In this document: positions 54,144 through 63,113 of the stretch, piece by piece
Position numbering within the stretch: the first letter of the stretch is position 1
Layout of the letters: each line of letters starts with the position of its first letter
DNA from: CAWHJN01 sp963829705
Lineage (GTDB): Bacteria > Bacteroidota > Rhodothermia > Rhodothermales > BA12
DNA length: 64,000 bases
Assembly (NCBI GenBank): GCA_963829705.1
Contig: CAWHJN010000003.1
Coordinates: forward strand, 372,001-436,000
Direction: 5' to 3'
Notes under the pieces: generated by a model
What the model was told of the DNA's origin: nothing
Databases searched by the model: none
The model's input: the letters and a program-made list of their open reading frames with translations, nothing else
Made by a program: the position numbers and the translations under genes

Positions 54144-55640
54144 ATGGAAAGCATCCAGCCCGTCGGCACCGGCAAAGTCGTCCAGATCGTCGGCCCCGTC
54201 GTGGACGCCGAGTTTCCGGCCTCCGCCGTTCCCGAGATCTACGACGCCCTCGTCGTGCGCCGCCCGGATCAGGACAACGACCTCGTGCTCGAAGTGCAGC
54301 AGCACCTGGGCGAAAACCGCGTCCGCACCGTCTCGATGGACTCCACCGACGGCCTCACGCGCGGCGCGGTAGTGGAGAACACGGGCAGCCCCATCTCGAT
54401 GCCCATCGGCGAGAACATCAAGGGCCGCCTCTTCAACGTCATCGGCGACGCCATCGACGGGCTGCCGCAGCCGGTCGCCGAAGGCCGCCGCGCCATCCAC
54501 CAGGAGCCGCCGTCGTTCGACCAGCTTTCGACGAACGTCGAGATGCTGGAAACCGGCATCAAGGTCATCGACCTCTTGGAGCCGTACTCGCGCGGCGGCA
54601 AGATCGGCCTGTTCGGCGGTGCCGGTGTGGGCAAGACGGTGCTCATCCAGGAGCTCATCAACAACATCGCCAAGGCGCACGACGGCATGTCGGTGTTTGC
54701 CGGCGTGGGCGAGCGCACGCGCGAGGGCAACGACCTGCTGCGCGAGATGCTGGAAAGCGGCATCATCCGCTACGGCGACGCCTTCATGCACGCGATGGAA
54801 GAAGGCCACTGGGACCTCTCGAAGGTGGACATGGAGAAGCTCAAGGACAGCCAGGCCACGTTCGTCTTCGGCCAGATGAACGAGCCGCCCGGCGCCCGCG
54901 CCCGCGTGGCGCTCTCGGGCCTGACCATTGCCGAGTACTTCCGCAACCTCGGCGGGCGCGACGTGCTCTTCTTCGTGGACAACATCTTCCGCTTTACCCA
55001 GGCGGGTTCGGAAGTGTCGGCCCTCCTCGGCCGCATGCCCTCGGCGGTGGGCTACCAGCCGACACTCGCCACCGAGATGGGCGTCATGCAGGAGCGCATC
55101 ACGTCGACGAAGACGGGCGCCATCACGTCCATCCAGGCCGTCTACGTCCCGGCGGACGACTTTACCGACCCGGCCCCGGCGACGACGTTCGCCCACCTCG
55201 ACGCCACGACGGCGCTGTCGCGCCAGATCGCGTCGCTCGGCATCTACCCCGCCGTCGATCCGCTCGACTCGACGAGCCGCATCCTCGACGCGCGCATCCT
55301 CGGCGACGACCACTACAACACGGCGCAGGCGGTGAAAGAGCTGCTCCAGCGCTACAAAGAGTTGCAGGACATCATCGCCATCCTCGGCATGGACGAACTC
55401 TCCGACGACGACAAGCTGGTCGTTTCGCGCGCCCGCAAGGCGCAGAAGTACATGTCGCAGCCGTTCTTCGTGGCCGAGCAGTTTACCGGCAACCCCGGCA
55501 AGTACGTCAAGATCGACGACACCATCCGGGGCTTCAAGATGATCCTCTCGGGCGAACTCGACGAGTACCCCGAAGGCGCGTTCATGTACAAAGGCGCCAT
55601 CGAGGAAGTCATCGAGGCTGGCCAGAAGATGCTCGCCTGA
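54144..55640 (+). CDS. atpD: ATP synthase F1 subunit beta
   Basis: The 498-residue product has the catalytic beta-subunit motifs: Walker A GGAGVGKT (residues 158-165), DVLFFVDNIFRFTQAGSEVS and ALLGRMPSAVGYQPTLATEM. The catalytic Glu region is in VGERTREGNDLLREM, and RVALSGLTIAEYFR follows. It forms the nucleotide-hydrolysing/synthesising sites of the F1 head. The start ATG at 54144 gives MESIQPVGTGKVVQIVGPVV; the longer upstream frame has no domain content. It forms a unit with atpC, separated by a repeat-containing 104-bp spacer. The alpha and gamma genes lie elsewhere (about 62-64 kb, minus strand). Confidence 0.98.
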   Translation: MESIQPVGTGKVVQIVGPVVDAEFPASAVPEIYDALVVRRPDQDNDLVLEVQQHLGENRVRTVSMDSTDGLTRGAVVENTGSPISMPIGENIKGRLFNVIGDAIDGLPQPVAEGRRAIHQEPPSFDQLSTNVEMLETGIKVIDLLEPYSRGGKIGLFGGAGVGKTVLIQELINNIAKAHDGMSVFAGVGERTREGNDLLREMLESGIIRYGDAFMHAMEEGHWDLSKVDMEKLKDSQATFVFGQMNEPPGARARVALSGLTIAEYFRNLGGRDVLFFVDNIFRFTQAGSEVSALLGRMPSAVGYQPTLATEMGVMQERITSTKTGAITSIQAVYVPADDFTDPAPATTFAHLDATTALSRQIASLGIYPAVDPLDSTSRILDARILGDDHYNTAQAVKELLQRYKELQDIIAILGMDELSDDDKLVVSRARKAQKYMSQPFFVAEQFTGNPGKYVKIDDTIRGFKMILSGELDEYPEGAFMYKGAIEEVIEAGQKMLA

Positions 55641-55645
55641 CTTTC

Positions 55646-55675
55646 GGATTTCCTTCGGGAAGCTTCGCTTTCGGA
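55646..55675 (+). repeat. 30-nt dispersed repeat, copy 2
   Basis: Matches 4471-4500 at 25 of 30 positions and starts 5 bp after the atpD stop. The rest of the atpD-atpC spacer has further short repeats (CTAAATCCG occurs twice near 55710-55735) and inverted CGGATTT/AAATCCG, so it may fold. Confidence 0.5.
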
Positions 55676-55744
55676 AAGGGGGATTTCAGAAATGAAGCCC
55701 CCTCCGAACTCCTAAATCCGGAATCCTAAATCCGAACTCCCATC

Positions 55745-56146
55745 ATGCTTTTCGTTGAGATCGTCGCGCCCGACCGCAAGGTGTTTCGTGGAGAAGCAGC
55801 CGGTGTGCAGGCGCCGGGCGTCGAAGGCTCGTTCGAGGTGCGGACCAACCACGCACCCATGATCGCCGCCTTCGGCATCGGGCCGCTCGCGCTGCGGATG
55901 GCCTCGGGCGAGAAGGTGTTCTACGCCACGAGCGGCGGTTTCCTCGAAGTGCTCGACAACCACGTGACGGTGCTGGCCGAGACGGCAGAACCGGCGTCGG
56001 AGATCGACACCGAGCGGGCGAAGGCCTCCGAGCAGCGCGCCCTCGACCGGTTGCACGAGGCCCGCGACCCCGAGGAGCGCGCCCGCGCCGAGGCCGCCCT
56101 CACCCGCGCCCGCAACCGCCTCCGCACGTCGATGGGCACCGTCTGA
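55745..56146 (+). CDS. atpC: ATP synthase F1 subunit epsilon
   Basis: The 133-residue product has the epsilon pattern: MLFVEIVAPDRKVFRGEAAG, VQAPGVEGSFEVRTNHAPMI, YATSGGFLEVLDNHVTVLAE, then a C-terminal helical hairpin (RAKASEQRALDRLHEARDPE, ALTRARNRLRTSMGTV). It couples and can inhibit F1 rotation. It follows atpD and ends at a strong intrinsic terminator, closing the operon. Confidence 0.96.
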   Translation: MLFVEIVAPDRKVFRGEAAGVQAPGVEGSFEVRTNHAPMIAAFGIGPLALRMASGEKVFYATSGGFLEVLDNHVTVLAETAEPASEIDTERAKASEQRALDRLHEARDPEERARAEAALTRARNRLRTSMGTV

Positions 56147-56174
56147 TTTTCTGGGAGCGTTCCACCACGCCGCC

Positions 56175-56215
56175 GCGCCCGGTTCTCCACGTGAGGGCCG
56201 GGCGCTTTTGTTTTG
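56175..56215 (+). terminator. Intrinsic terminator of the atpD-atpC operon
   Basis: GCGCCCGG (56175-56182) pairs with CCGGGCGC (56198-56205), followed by TTTTGTTTTG. It starts 29 bp after the atpC stop. Confidence 0.85.
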
Positions 56216-56226
56216 AGCAGAGACCC

Positions 56227-56247
56227 TGAAGGTTTTCAAAACCTTCA
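56227..56247. repeat. Perfect palindrome
   Basis: TGAAGGTTTT-C-AAAACCTTCA, 10-bp arms around one base, between the atpC terminator and the SEL1-like gene. It may be a REP-like repeat or a small-RNA-like hairpin; no second copy was seen in the window. Confidence 0.5.
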
Positions 56248-56298
56248 AGGCATGGCCGCCGCCGCCGATAGGCGCAGAAAACCAATCCCAGCCCGCCC

Positions 56299-56974
56299 AT
56301 GCGTTTTCTCCTGCTGTCTCTCCTCGTGCTCGCCGCCTGCCGCCCTGACGCCCGCTCCGCCAACGATCTCCTCGCCGCCGCACAGCAGCACGCCGACGCC
56401 GTCGAGATTTCTGACGCCGTCGGTCTCTACAAGAAGGCCGCTGCGAAAGGCTCGACCGACGCCATGTTCAAGCTGGACACTGCGTATCGCCACGGCACGC
56501 TGCACACGAGCGACGGCTGGGTCGCGGGCATGATCCAAAAAGACACCGCCGCCGCTGACCGCTACCGAACGCAGGCGCTCGACTCGCTCGAAGCGCGTGC
56601 CGAACGCGGTGATGCCGATGCGTGGGCGCGTTGGCTGGCGGCCACGTGGAGCGAGCGCCCCGGCCCCCGGAACGCAGCGACTATCCAGCGAGCCGCCGAC
56701 GCGGGCAGCCCCGTGGCGATGGGCCTGAGCGCGCTCGCCTTGTACCGGCACGACGGGACACCCGAAACCGATAGCCTGTTCGCCGACCGCGCGCGGCGGC
56801 CGCCGAAGCGGGCGATCCGCTGGGGAAAGCTTGATGGCGCTGGCCTACCGCGAGGGCATGGGCGTCGAGGTCGATGCGGCGCAGCACCGGTTCTGGCTCG
56901 AACAGGCAGTGGCCTCAGGCGACGTGCCTGCTCGGCGTGAACTCGCGGCGCTGAATATGCGCGACGCGCGCTGA
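56299..56974 (+). pseudogene. SEL1-like repeat lipoprotein, two frameshifts near the end
   Basis: The product starts MRFLLLSLLVLAAC (lipobox Cys14) and has SEL1/TPR-type repeats (DAVGLYKKAAAKGSTDAMFK, RNAATIQRAADAGSPVAMGL). After the phrase FADRAR two missing bases (one of a G run near 56795-56800, one C near 56830) break the frame. Repair gives RAAAEAGDPLGKALMALAYR, another SEL1 unit with the typical YREGMGV, then an in-frame TGA at 56972-56974, about 226 residues in total. The unrepaired frame ends at 56940 with an Arg/Pro-rich nonsense tail. It may scaffold envelope proteins. Confidence 0.7.
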
Positions 56975-57023
56975 CCCGAACGCGCGTCGCGCCAGGTCGT
57001 TGAGGACACTTTCCTCTCCTGCC

Positions 57024-58656
57024 ATGAACCCGACGTACTTCACCCTGCGCGCCCTCGTGGCCGAGTGGCACGACCTGGTCGGCTACACCCTCGAAGAGGC
57101 GTTCTCGCAGCAGCGCGACGAACTCACGCTGGCCTTCGAGCGCGCGGACGGCCACGTGTGGCGCGTGCAGGTGGGCGTGCGGCCCGTATACCTGTTCCGG
57201 TCGGAAGGGTACAACCGCGCCCGGCGCAACACGGCCTCGCTGTTCGAGGCGGCAGCAGGGCGGCGCGTCGAGGCGGGTGTGGGTGGCTGAGCGCGACCGG
57301 TTCGTTCTGATTTCCCTCGAAGGGGGCGTGGCTTTGCACCTGATGCTGTTCGGGTCGCGGGCCAACGTGTTTCTGGTGGAAGACGACGGGCGCGTCGTGG
57401 AGGCCTTTCAGGCGAGCGCGGCACACGAAGGTGAACCGGCCCCGGCCCCACGCGCTGCTCCCGCCATCGAGTCGTACGAAGACTTCCGGGCGCGCTGGCC
57501 TCCGACGGGCACGCGCAGCCGACGCCTTGCCCGCGCCCGTCCCCTCTTCGACGCCACGCTCGCCGCCGAAACCCTCCACCGTGCCCATCTGCCCGACACC
57601 GACGCCGACCTCGACGAAGCGGCGCTGCGCCGCGTGTTCGACGAGACGCGCCTTTTGGACGACGAACTCCGCGCCCCTACTCCACGCCTCTACCGGCACG
57701 ACGGGCGCGCATCGGTTTTCGCCCTCGTCGAACTCCGCCACCTCGAACAGGCCGCGTGGACGCCGGAGCGGTTCGAGACGACGGATGCCGCGCTGCGCGT
57801 GTTCGTGCGCGAGACGCTGCGCGACAGCCGCTTCCACCGCCGCCACGACGGGTTGAAGCAGCGCCTCGACCGCGCCGTCGAGAAGGCCACGCACCGCCTC
57901 GACACGATGCTGGATCAACTCAGCCAGCCCTCGCGGGCCGACGCCTACGAGCGCGACGCGCACCTGCTGATGGCGCAGGGCCACGCCCTCCCGCCCGGCG
58001 CGAAGACGGCCACGCTGCCCGATCTTTTCGAGGCCGGGCAGACCGTCACCCTCCGCCTCGACCCTGCCCTATCGGCCATCGAGAACGCGCAGAAGTTGTA
58101 CGACAGAGCCCGCCAGTCGCGGCAGGCGCGCACCCACGCCGAGGCGCGGCTCGTGGACGCCGAGGCGGCGCTGAACGAAACCGCCCGCCTGCGCGACGCC
58201 CTCGCCGGGATCACGACGATCAAAGACCTCGACGCCTTCGCCGAGCGCGAGCGCGACGCCCTCGGGGCCGCCCGCGCCGACGAGGGCGACCGCCTGCCCT
58301 TCCGTCGCTACGACGTGGGGCACGGCTACGAGGCATGGGTAGGCAAGACGGCCCAGCAGAACGACGAACTGACGCTGCGCCACGCCCGCCCGTTCGACCT
58401 GTGGATGCACGCGCGCGGCGTGCCGGGCTCACACGTGGTGCTGCGGTTGCCGGGCCGCCACAGCCAGCCTCCGCCCGACGTGCTCGACCGCGCCGCCGCC
58501 CTCGCCGCCTACCACAGCAAGGCGCGCGGCAGCAGCCTCGTGCCCGTCATCGTCGTGCCGCGTAAGCACGTCCGCAAGCCGAAGGGTGCCACGCCCGGCA
58601 GCGTCACCGTCATGCGCGAAACGGTGCGGCTCGTCGCCCCGGCTCAACCCTCGTAG
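57024..58656 (+). pseudogene. rqcH: NFACT/RqcH-family ribosome quality control protein, one frameshift
   Basis: The N-terminal piece (57024 on; MNPTYFTLRALVAEWHDLVG, YLFRSEGYNRARRNTASLFE) and the long piece from 57277 (AERDRFVLISLEGGVALHLM, FGSRANVFLVEDDGRVVEAF) are one NFACT-N domain split by one extra G at 57275-57277. The repaired joint reads RRVEAVWVAERDRF. A helical/coiled-coil middle (about 250-400) follows, then the NFACT-R domain at the end (FRRYDVGHGYEAWVGKTAQQ, NDELTLRHARPFDLWMHARG, VPGSHVVLRLPGRHSQPPPD). RqcH binds stalled 50S subunits with peptidyl-tRNA and adds alanine tails. Total about 543 residues, usual length. The gene ends 13 bp into the convergent Lrp gene. Probably functional if the indel is an error. 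Confidence 0.82.
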
Positions 58657-59117
58657 ATCGGCAGGCCGTCGCTGCGGCTGTGCGCGAAGACGAGCCACGT
58701 CTCGATGCGGTCTACCTCAGGGCGCTCGGTGAAGGCCGTCAGCGCGAGGTCGCGCAAGTGGTCGGTGTCGCGCACGGCCACGTGGACGAGGAAATCCACC
58801 TCGCCCGCCGTGTGGAAAAGCTGGACGACTTCGGGCAGCGCCAGCGCGTGCGACGCGAACCGCTCGACGAGCGGGCGGGCGTGCTGCCGCAGCCGGACCG
58901 CCACCATCGCCTGCAGGTGCGCACCCACGGCCCGCGCTTCCACCTCGGCGTGGTAGCCCTTCACGACACCCAGCTCTTCCAGCCGCCGCACCCGTTCGAG
59001 GCACGTAGACGGCGCGATCCCGACGGCAGCGGCGAGTTCCTTGTTGCTCATCCGCGCATTCTTTTGCAGATGCCGGACGATGGTGCGGTTGGTTCGGTCG
59101 AGGACGGGATAGGACAT
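58644..59117 (-). CDS. Lrp/AsnC family transcriptional regulator
   Basis: The 157-residue product has an N-terminal helix-turn-helix (LDRTNRTIVRHLQKNARMSN, KELAAAVGIAPSTCLERVRR, LEELGVVKGYHAEV) and a C-terminal RAM/effector domain (VRLRQHARPLVERFASHALA, LPEVVQLFHTAGEVDFLVHV, DTDHLRDLALTAFTERPEVD). It is transcribed divergently from the methionine gamma-lyase-type gene with 91 bp between the starts, so it probably controls that gene in response to an amino acid. Length and domains match the family. Confidence 0.92.
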   Translation of the reverse strand: MSYPVLDRTNRTIVRHLQKNARMSNKELAAAVGIAPSTCLERVRRLEELGVVKGYHAEVEARAVGAHLQAMVAVRLRQHARPLVERFASHALALPEVVQLFHTAGEVDFLVHVAVRDTDHLRDLALTAFTERPEVDRIETWLVFAHSRSDGLPIYEG

Positions 59118-59208
59118 GGATTTCCGAAGAGTGTTCGGGAGGTTTGGCGAATACGGGCGATGCCACGCATACTACCACTCTTTTCCTGAACAGACCGCCC
59201 ACCCGACG

Positions 59209-60423
59209 ATGGAGTTGCACCCGCCTTCCCCTGCCTTCCGCGATCTCCACACGCTCGGCGTCCACGCGGGCCGCGACGACCTTGGCGCACTCGGCGTCCA
59301 CGCTCTGCCCATCGATCTGTCATCCACCTACCCCTTCACCGACCTCGACGCCGCGACGCAGAGCCTCGACGCACTCGTGGCGGGCGCGGCAACGGCGAGC
59401 AACGGCGTGTACGCCCGCCTGCACAACCCGACGGTAGCGCGCTTCGAGGTGGCGCTGGCGCAGTTGGAAGGGGCCGAGGCATCCGTGGCCTTCGCCTCGG
59501 GCATGGCCGCGCTGACGGCGGTGCTGCTGGCCGCCCGCGCCGACGGCAGCCACATCGTCGCCACGCGCCCCATCTACGGCACCACCGATCACCTGCTCAC
59601 GTGCGGATTGCTGGGCTTCGATGTCACGTGGACGACGCCCGACGGCATCGCAGACTCGCTGCGGCCCGAGACGGCCCTCGTGCTCGTCGAGACGCCCGCC
59701 AACCCCACGCTCGACCTCATCGACCTCGAAGCCGTCGTGGCGCAGGCCGGTGCGGTGCCGGTGATGGTGGATTCGACGTTCGCCACGCCCGTATTGCAGC
59801 AGCCGCTGCGGCACGGCGCGGCGCTGGTGCTGCACAGCGCCACCAAATTCCTCGGCGGCCATGGCGACGTGATTGCAGGCGTCGTGGCCACGAGCGAGGC
59901 GTGGGCGCGGCGGCTCCGGCAGGTGCGTGTGGCTACGGGCGCGCTGCTGCACCCCCTCGGGGCCTACCTGCTGCACCGCGGCCTGCCCACGCTGGCGCTG
60001 CGCGTGGAAAGGGCACAGCAGACCGCGCAGAATCTGGCCGAGCGCCTGAGCGCCCACCCCGCCGTCACGTCGGTGCAGTACCCCGGCCTGCCCGGTGGCG
60101 ACCCGCGCGGCCTGGTCGGGCGGCAGATGAAGGGACCGGGGACGATGATCGCCTTCGAAGTCGCGGGCGGCTACGAGGCTGCGACCGAGGTGCTGCGCCG
60201 CGTCCGGCTGATGACGCCTGCGGTGAGCCTGGGCTCGGTGGATACGCTCATCCAGCACCCGGCAGGCCTGACGCACCGCGTCGTGAGCGAAGAAGGCAAG
60301 GCGCAGGGACACATCTCCCCAGCGATGCTGCGCCTGTCGGTCGGGCTCGAAAATGCCGACGACCTGTGGGACGACCTCGCGCAGGCGCTGCACGCGCAGG
60401 TACAGGTCGAGGTTGGAGATTAG
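59209..60423 (+). CDS. Methionine gamma-lyase/cystathionine gamma-lyase family enzyme
   Basis: The 404-residue product is a Cys/Met-metabolism PLP enzyme distinct from the one at 45013. It has THALGVHAGRDD-type start motifs (LHTLGVHAGRDDLGALGVHA), YARLHNPTVARFEVALAQLE, AFASGMAALTAVLL, LVLVETPANPTLDLIDLEA, VDSTFATPVLQQPLRHGAAL, the PLP lysine Lys213 in LHSATKFLGGHGDV, and SLGSVDTLIQHPAGLTHRVV. The divergent Lrp regulator suggests an amino-acid-responsive catabolic role, so methionine gamma-lyase (methionine to methanethiol, ammonia, 2-oxobutanoate) is plausible; cystathionine lyase cannot be excluded. The Met of MELHPPSPAFRDL was chosen; the in-frame extension to 59116 overlaps the Lrp start. 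Confidence 0.88.
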   Translation: MELHPPSPAFRDLHTLGVHAGRDDLGALGVHALPIDLSSTYPFTDLDAATQSLDALVAGAATASNGVYARLHNPTVARFEVALAQLEGAEASVAFASGMAALTAVLLAARADGSHIVATRPIYGTTDHLLTCGLLGFDVTWTTPDGIADSLRPETALVLVETPANPTLDLIDLEAVVAQAGAVPVMVDSTFATPVLQQPLRHGAALVLHSATKFLGGHGDVIAGVVATSEAWARRLRQVRVATGALLHPLGAYLLHRGLPTLALRVERAQQTAQNLAERLSAHPAVTSVQYPGLPGGDPRGLVGRQMKGPGTMIAFEVAGGYEAATEVLRRVRLMTPAVSLGSVDTLIQHPAGLTHRVVSEEGKAQGHISPAMLRLSVGLENADDLWDDLAQALHAQVQVEVGD

Positions 60424-60427
60424 GGGT

Positions 60428-60462
60428 TGGAGGTTGGAGATTGCCTCTCTTTCCAACCTCCA
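60428..60462 (+). repeat. GGTTGG/CCAACC hairpin before the metallo-hydrolase gene
   Basis: TGGAGGTTGGA (60428-60438) pairs perfectly with TCCAACCTCCA (60452-60462) in the 52-bp spacer between the lyase and the metallo-hydrolase. The repeated AGGTTGGAGATT just upstream adds a direct repeat. It may terminate or regulate. Confidence 0.5.
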
Positions 60463-60475
60463 GCCGCCACTCTCC

Positions 60476-61873
60476 ATGACCCTCACTTTCTGGGGTGCCG
60501 CACAGACCGTCACCGGCTCCAAGCACCTCATCACCCTCGACGATGGCCACTCGCTCCTGCTCGACTGTGGCCTGTTCCAGGGTCCACGTGACGAAGCCAA
60601 CCGCCGCAACAAAGACTTCGGCTTCGACCCGAAGAAACTCGACGCCGTCGTCGTTTCGCACGCCCACATCGACCACATCGGGCTGCTGCCGAAGCTGTGG
60701 AAAGAGGGCTTTCGCGGGAAGATCTACTGCACGCACGCGACCTACGACCTCGCCGCACTGCTCTTGCTCGACAGCGCGCACATCCAGGAGAAAGACATCG
60801 AGTACGTCAACAAGCGGCGGGCGTCGCGCGGCATGGACCCCGTCGAGCCGCTTTACGAAACGGCGGATGCCGAGCGCGTGCTGGAGCACTTCGTGTCGAT
60901 GCCGTACCGGTCGGCCTTCTCGCCACTCGCGGGCGTCGAGGTGACGTACCGTGACGCGGGCCACATCCTCGGCTCGGCGACGGTCAACCTCGCCATCAAG
61001 GAAAACGGGCGGACGCTGCGCCTCGGCTTCACCGGCGACGTCGGCAATCCGGATCGTCCTATCCTGAAGGACCCCGAGAAGATGGACGACTGCGACGTGG
61101 TGATCTCAGAAAGCACGTATGGCGGCAAAGTCCACCCGCCGATTGCCGTGACGAAAAAGCGGCTGGGCGAGATTATCCGGCGGACGTACGAGCGTGGCGG
61201 CAACGTGCTGATTCCCGCCTTCGCCGTCGGGCGCACCCAGGAACTCGTTCACGCGCTGGATCAACTCGCCAACGAAGGCGCGCTGCCGCCGATGGAGATG
61301 TACGTGGACAGTCCGCTCGCCGTCAACGCCACGAGTGTGTTTCTGGCGCACCCCGAGTGCTTCGACCGCGCATTGCAGGACTACATGCGCAAGGACCCCA
61401 ACCCGTTCGGCTTCGAGCTGCTTTCGTACATCCGCGAGGCCGAGGACTCGAAGGCTCTCAACGGGCGCGAAGATCCGATGGTCATCATCTCGGCCTCGGG
61501 CATGGTCGAGGCCGGGCGCATCCTGCACCACCTCCGCAACCACATCGAAGACCCGCGCACGACGATCCTGATGGTGGGTTACTGCGCCGAGGGCACGCTG
61601 GGCCGCAAGCTTATCGAGAAGGAAGAAGTCGTCCGCATCTTCGGCGAGGAGTTCGAGCGCAGGGCGGAGGTCGAGACGATGAACAGCCTTTCCGCTCACG
61701 CCGACGAGCCGGGCCTGGTGAACTTTCTCTCGAAACTCGACCGCGACAGGCTCAAACAGACGTTCCTCGTCCACGGCGACAAGCCACGCCAGGAGTTGCT
61801 GAAGGAGGCGCTGAAGGAGAAGGGCTGGGGCGAAGTCCTCATCCCCGCGCACGGGCAGTCGTTCAGGCTGTAA
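60476..61873 (+). CDS. Beta-CASP metallo-beta-lactamase-fold RNA-processing-type hydrolase
   Basis: The 465-residue product has a metallo-beta-lactamase core with the zinc motif HAHIDH (residues 62-67), GAAQTVTGSKHLITLDDGHS and DAGHILGSATVNLAIKENG. The beta-CASP insert follows (YGGKVHPPIAVTKKRLGEII, VLIPAFAVGRTQELVHAL, PLAVNATSVFLAHPECFD). ISASGMVEAGRILHHLRNHI and FLVHGDKPRQELLKEALKEK complete it. This is the YSH1/CPSF-like bacterial family, usually 450-470 residues; relatives act as RNA endo/exonucleases. The exact RNA substrate is not known. A hairpin lies in the leader and a terminator shared with tRNA-Ser follows. Confidence 0.93.
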   Translation: MTLTFWGAAQTVTGSKHLITLDDGHSLLLDCGLFQGPRDEANRRNKDFGFDPKKLDAVVVSHAHIDHIGLLPKLWKEGFRGKIYCTHATYDLAALLLLDSAHIQEKDIEYVNKRRASRGMDPVEPLYETADAERVLEHFVSMPYRSAFSPLAGVEVTYRDAGHILGSATVNLAIKENGRTLRLGFTGDVGNPDRPILKDPEKMDDCDVVISESTYGGKVHPPIAVTKKRLGEIIRRTYERGGNVLIPAFAVGRTQELVHALDQLANEGALPPMEMYVDSPLAVNATSVFLAHPECFDRALQDYMRKDPNPFGFELLSYIREAEDSKALNGREDPMVIISASGMVEAGRILHHLRNHIEDPRTTILMVGYCAEGTLGRKLIEKEEVVRIFGEEFERRAEVETMNSLSAHADEPGLVNFLSKLDRDRLKQTFLVHGDKPRQELLKEALKEKGWGEVLIPAHGQSFRL

Positions 61874-61878
61874 AAACA

Positions 61879-61914
61879 ACAGACCCCGCGGGCTCAAAAG
61901 CCTGCGGGGTCTGT
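61879..61914. terminator. Terminator between metallo-hydrolase gene and tRNA-Ser
   Basis: ACAGACCCCGCGGGCT (61879-61894) pairs with AGCCTGCGGGGTCTGT (61899-61914) around a 4-nt loop, one mismatch. On the minus strand the stem is followed by TGTTTTTA, so it terminates the tRNA transcript; it also lies right after the plus-strand gene. Confidence 0.8.
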
Positions 61915-61916
61915 GC

Positions 61917-62004
61917 GGAGGGAGCGGGATTCGAACCCGCGGTACGCCTTGCGACGCACGCCGGTTTAGCAAACCGGTGGTTTCAGCCTCTCACCCATCC
62001 CTCC
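61917..62004 (-). tRNA. tRNA-Ser (anticodon GCU)
   Basis: 88-nt type II tRNA on the minus strand. Acceptor arms GGAGGGA and TCCCTCC are complementary; the anticodon arm is CCGGT-TTGCTAA-ACCGG with GCT at 61968-61970 (complement), and a variable arm is formed by CGTGCGTCGCAAGGCGTACC. The T arm reads GCGGGTTCGAATCCCGC. CCA is not encoded. It decodes AGC/AGU serine codons. Confidence 0.97.
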
Positions 62005-62109
62005 GGGACGGGGCCAACGGGCCGGGCGGCAAACATACGGCAGCACGGCGGCGGCTGTAAAGGCGCGTGCGTGAAGCCTTGTGAAAGGCGCAGCGTGCGT
62101 CTGGATGAC

Positions 62110-63033
62110 CTACGCGTTCTCCAGCGCGTTTGCGCCCGAGACGATCTCGATGATCTCCGTCGTGATAGCGCTCTGCCGGGCGCGGTTGTAGGTCAAACGC
62201 AGGTTGCCGAGGAGTTCGGTGGCGTTGTTGGTCGCGTTGTCCATGGCCACCATGCGCGCGCCCTGCTCGGAGGCGTTCGATTCCAGCAGGATGCGCCACA
62301 GCTGATACGTCAGGTACTGCGGCACGAGCGCGTCGAGGATGGAGTCGGCGTCGGGCTCGAAGATGTAATCCGGGGCGACCTTCGACTCGGTGTTCGGCAC
62401 CTGCGCGGCGTCACTTTCCATCACGGGCGTCAGGAAGGCTTCCGACGGGACCGGCAGGAACGGCTCGGCGATGCGGTTCTGCGAGATCGTGTTCTTGAAC
62501 TCGTTGTAGACGATCACGACCTCGTCCCACTTCCGGTCGCGGTAGCCCTGCACGATGGTCTGCACCACCTCGCGCGCCGCCGCTACGTCGAGCTTGTCGA
62601 AGAGGCCGCGGAACGAGCGGGCGATCTGGTAGTCGCGCCGCCGGAAGTGGTCGTCGCCCTTGCGCCCGACGGTGACGAGCCTCAGCGTGCCGTTGGCCTG
62701 GTGGTCGGCGTACTGCTCCCGGATGGTCTGCTCGGCGGTTTTGATGGCGTTCGTGTTGAACGCGCCCGCGAGCCCACGGTCGGCGGTGACGACGACGACG
62801 AGCACGTTCTCGACCGTGTCGCGCGGGGCGAACAGCGGGTGCTTCGCCGGATCGACACGGCCCTGCAAATGCCCGATCACCTCGCGGATCTTGAAGGCGT
62901 AGGGGCGCGTGGCGAAGATGCGCTCCTGCGCCCGGCGCAGCTTGGCAGCGGCCACCATCTTCATGGCGCGCGTCACCTGCTGCGTGTTCTTGACGGAAGC
63001 GATCCGGCTGCGGATCTCGCGGAGAGAGGCCAT
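62110..63033 (-). CDS. atpG: ATP synthase F1 subunit gamma
   Basis: The 307-residue product has the gamma N-terminus (MASLREIRSRIASVKNTQQV, TRAMKMVAAAKLRRAQERIF), VVTADRGLAGAFNTNAIKTA, and the C-terminal coiled-coil end (ARMVAMDNATNNATELLGNL, LTYNRARQSAITTEIIEIVS). It forms the rotating shaft within the alpha-beta ring. It follows atpA on the minus strand after 80 bp that contain a GTGTCGA/TCGACAC inverted repeat. Confidence 0.97.
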   Translation of the reverse strand: MASLREIRSRIASVKNTQQVTRAMKMVAAAKLRRAQERIFATRPYAFKIREVIGHLQGRVDPAKHPLFAPRDTVENVLVVVVTADRGLAGAFNTNAIKTAEQTIREQYADHQANGTLRLVTVGRKGDDHFRRRDYQIARSFRGLFDKLDVAAAREVVQTIVQGYRDRKWDEVVIVYNEFKNTISQNRIAEPFLPVPSEAFLTPVMESDAAQVPNTESKVAPDYIFEPDADSILDALVPQYLTYQLWRILLESNASEQGARMVAMDNATNNATELLGNLRLTYNRARQSAITTEIIEIVSGANALENA

Positions 63034-63113
63034 GTGGAGTGTCGAGTTACGAGTGCCGAGTGTCGAGTGGTGTTCGGCGCCTCATTCGACACCCGACACC
63101 CTTCACCCTCCAC

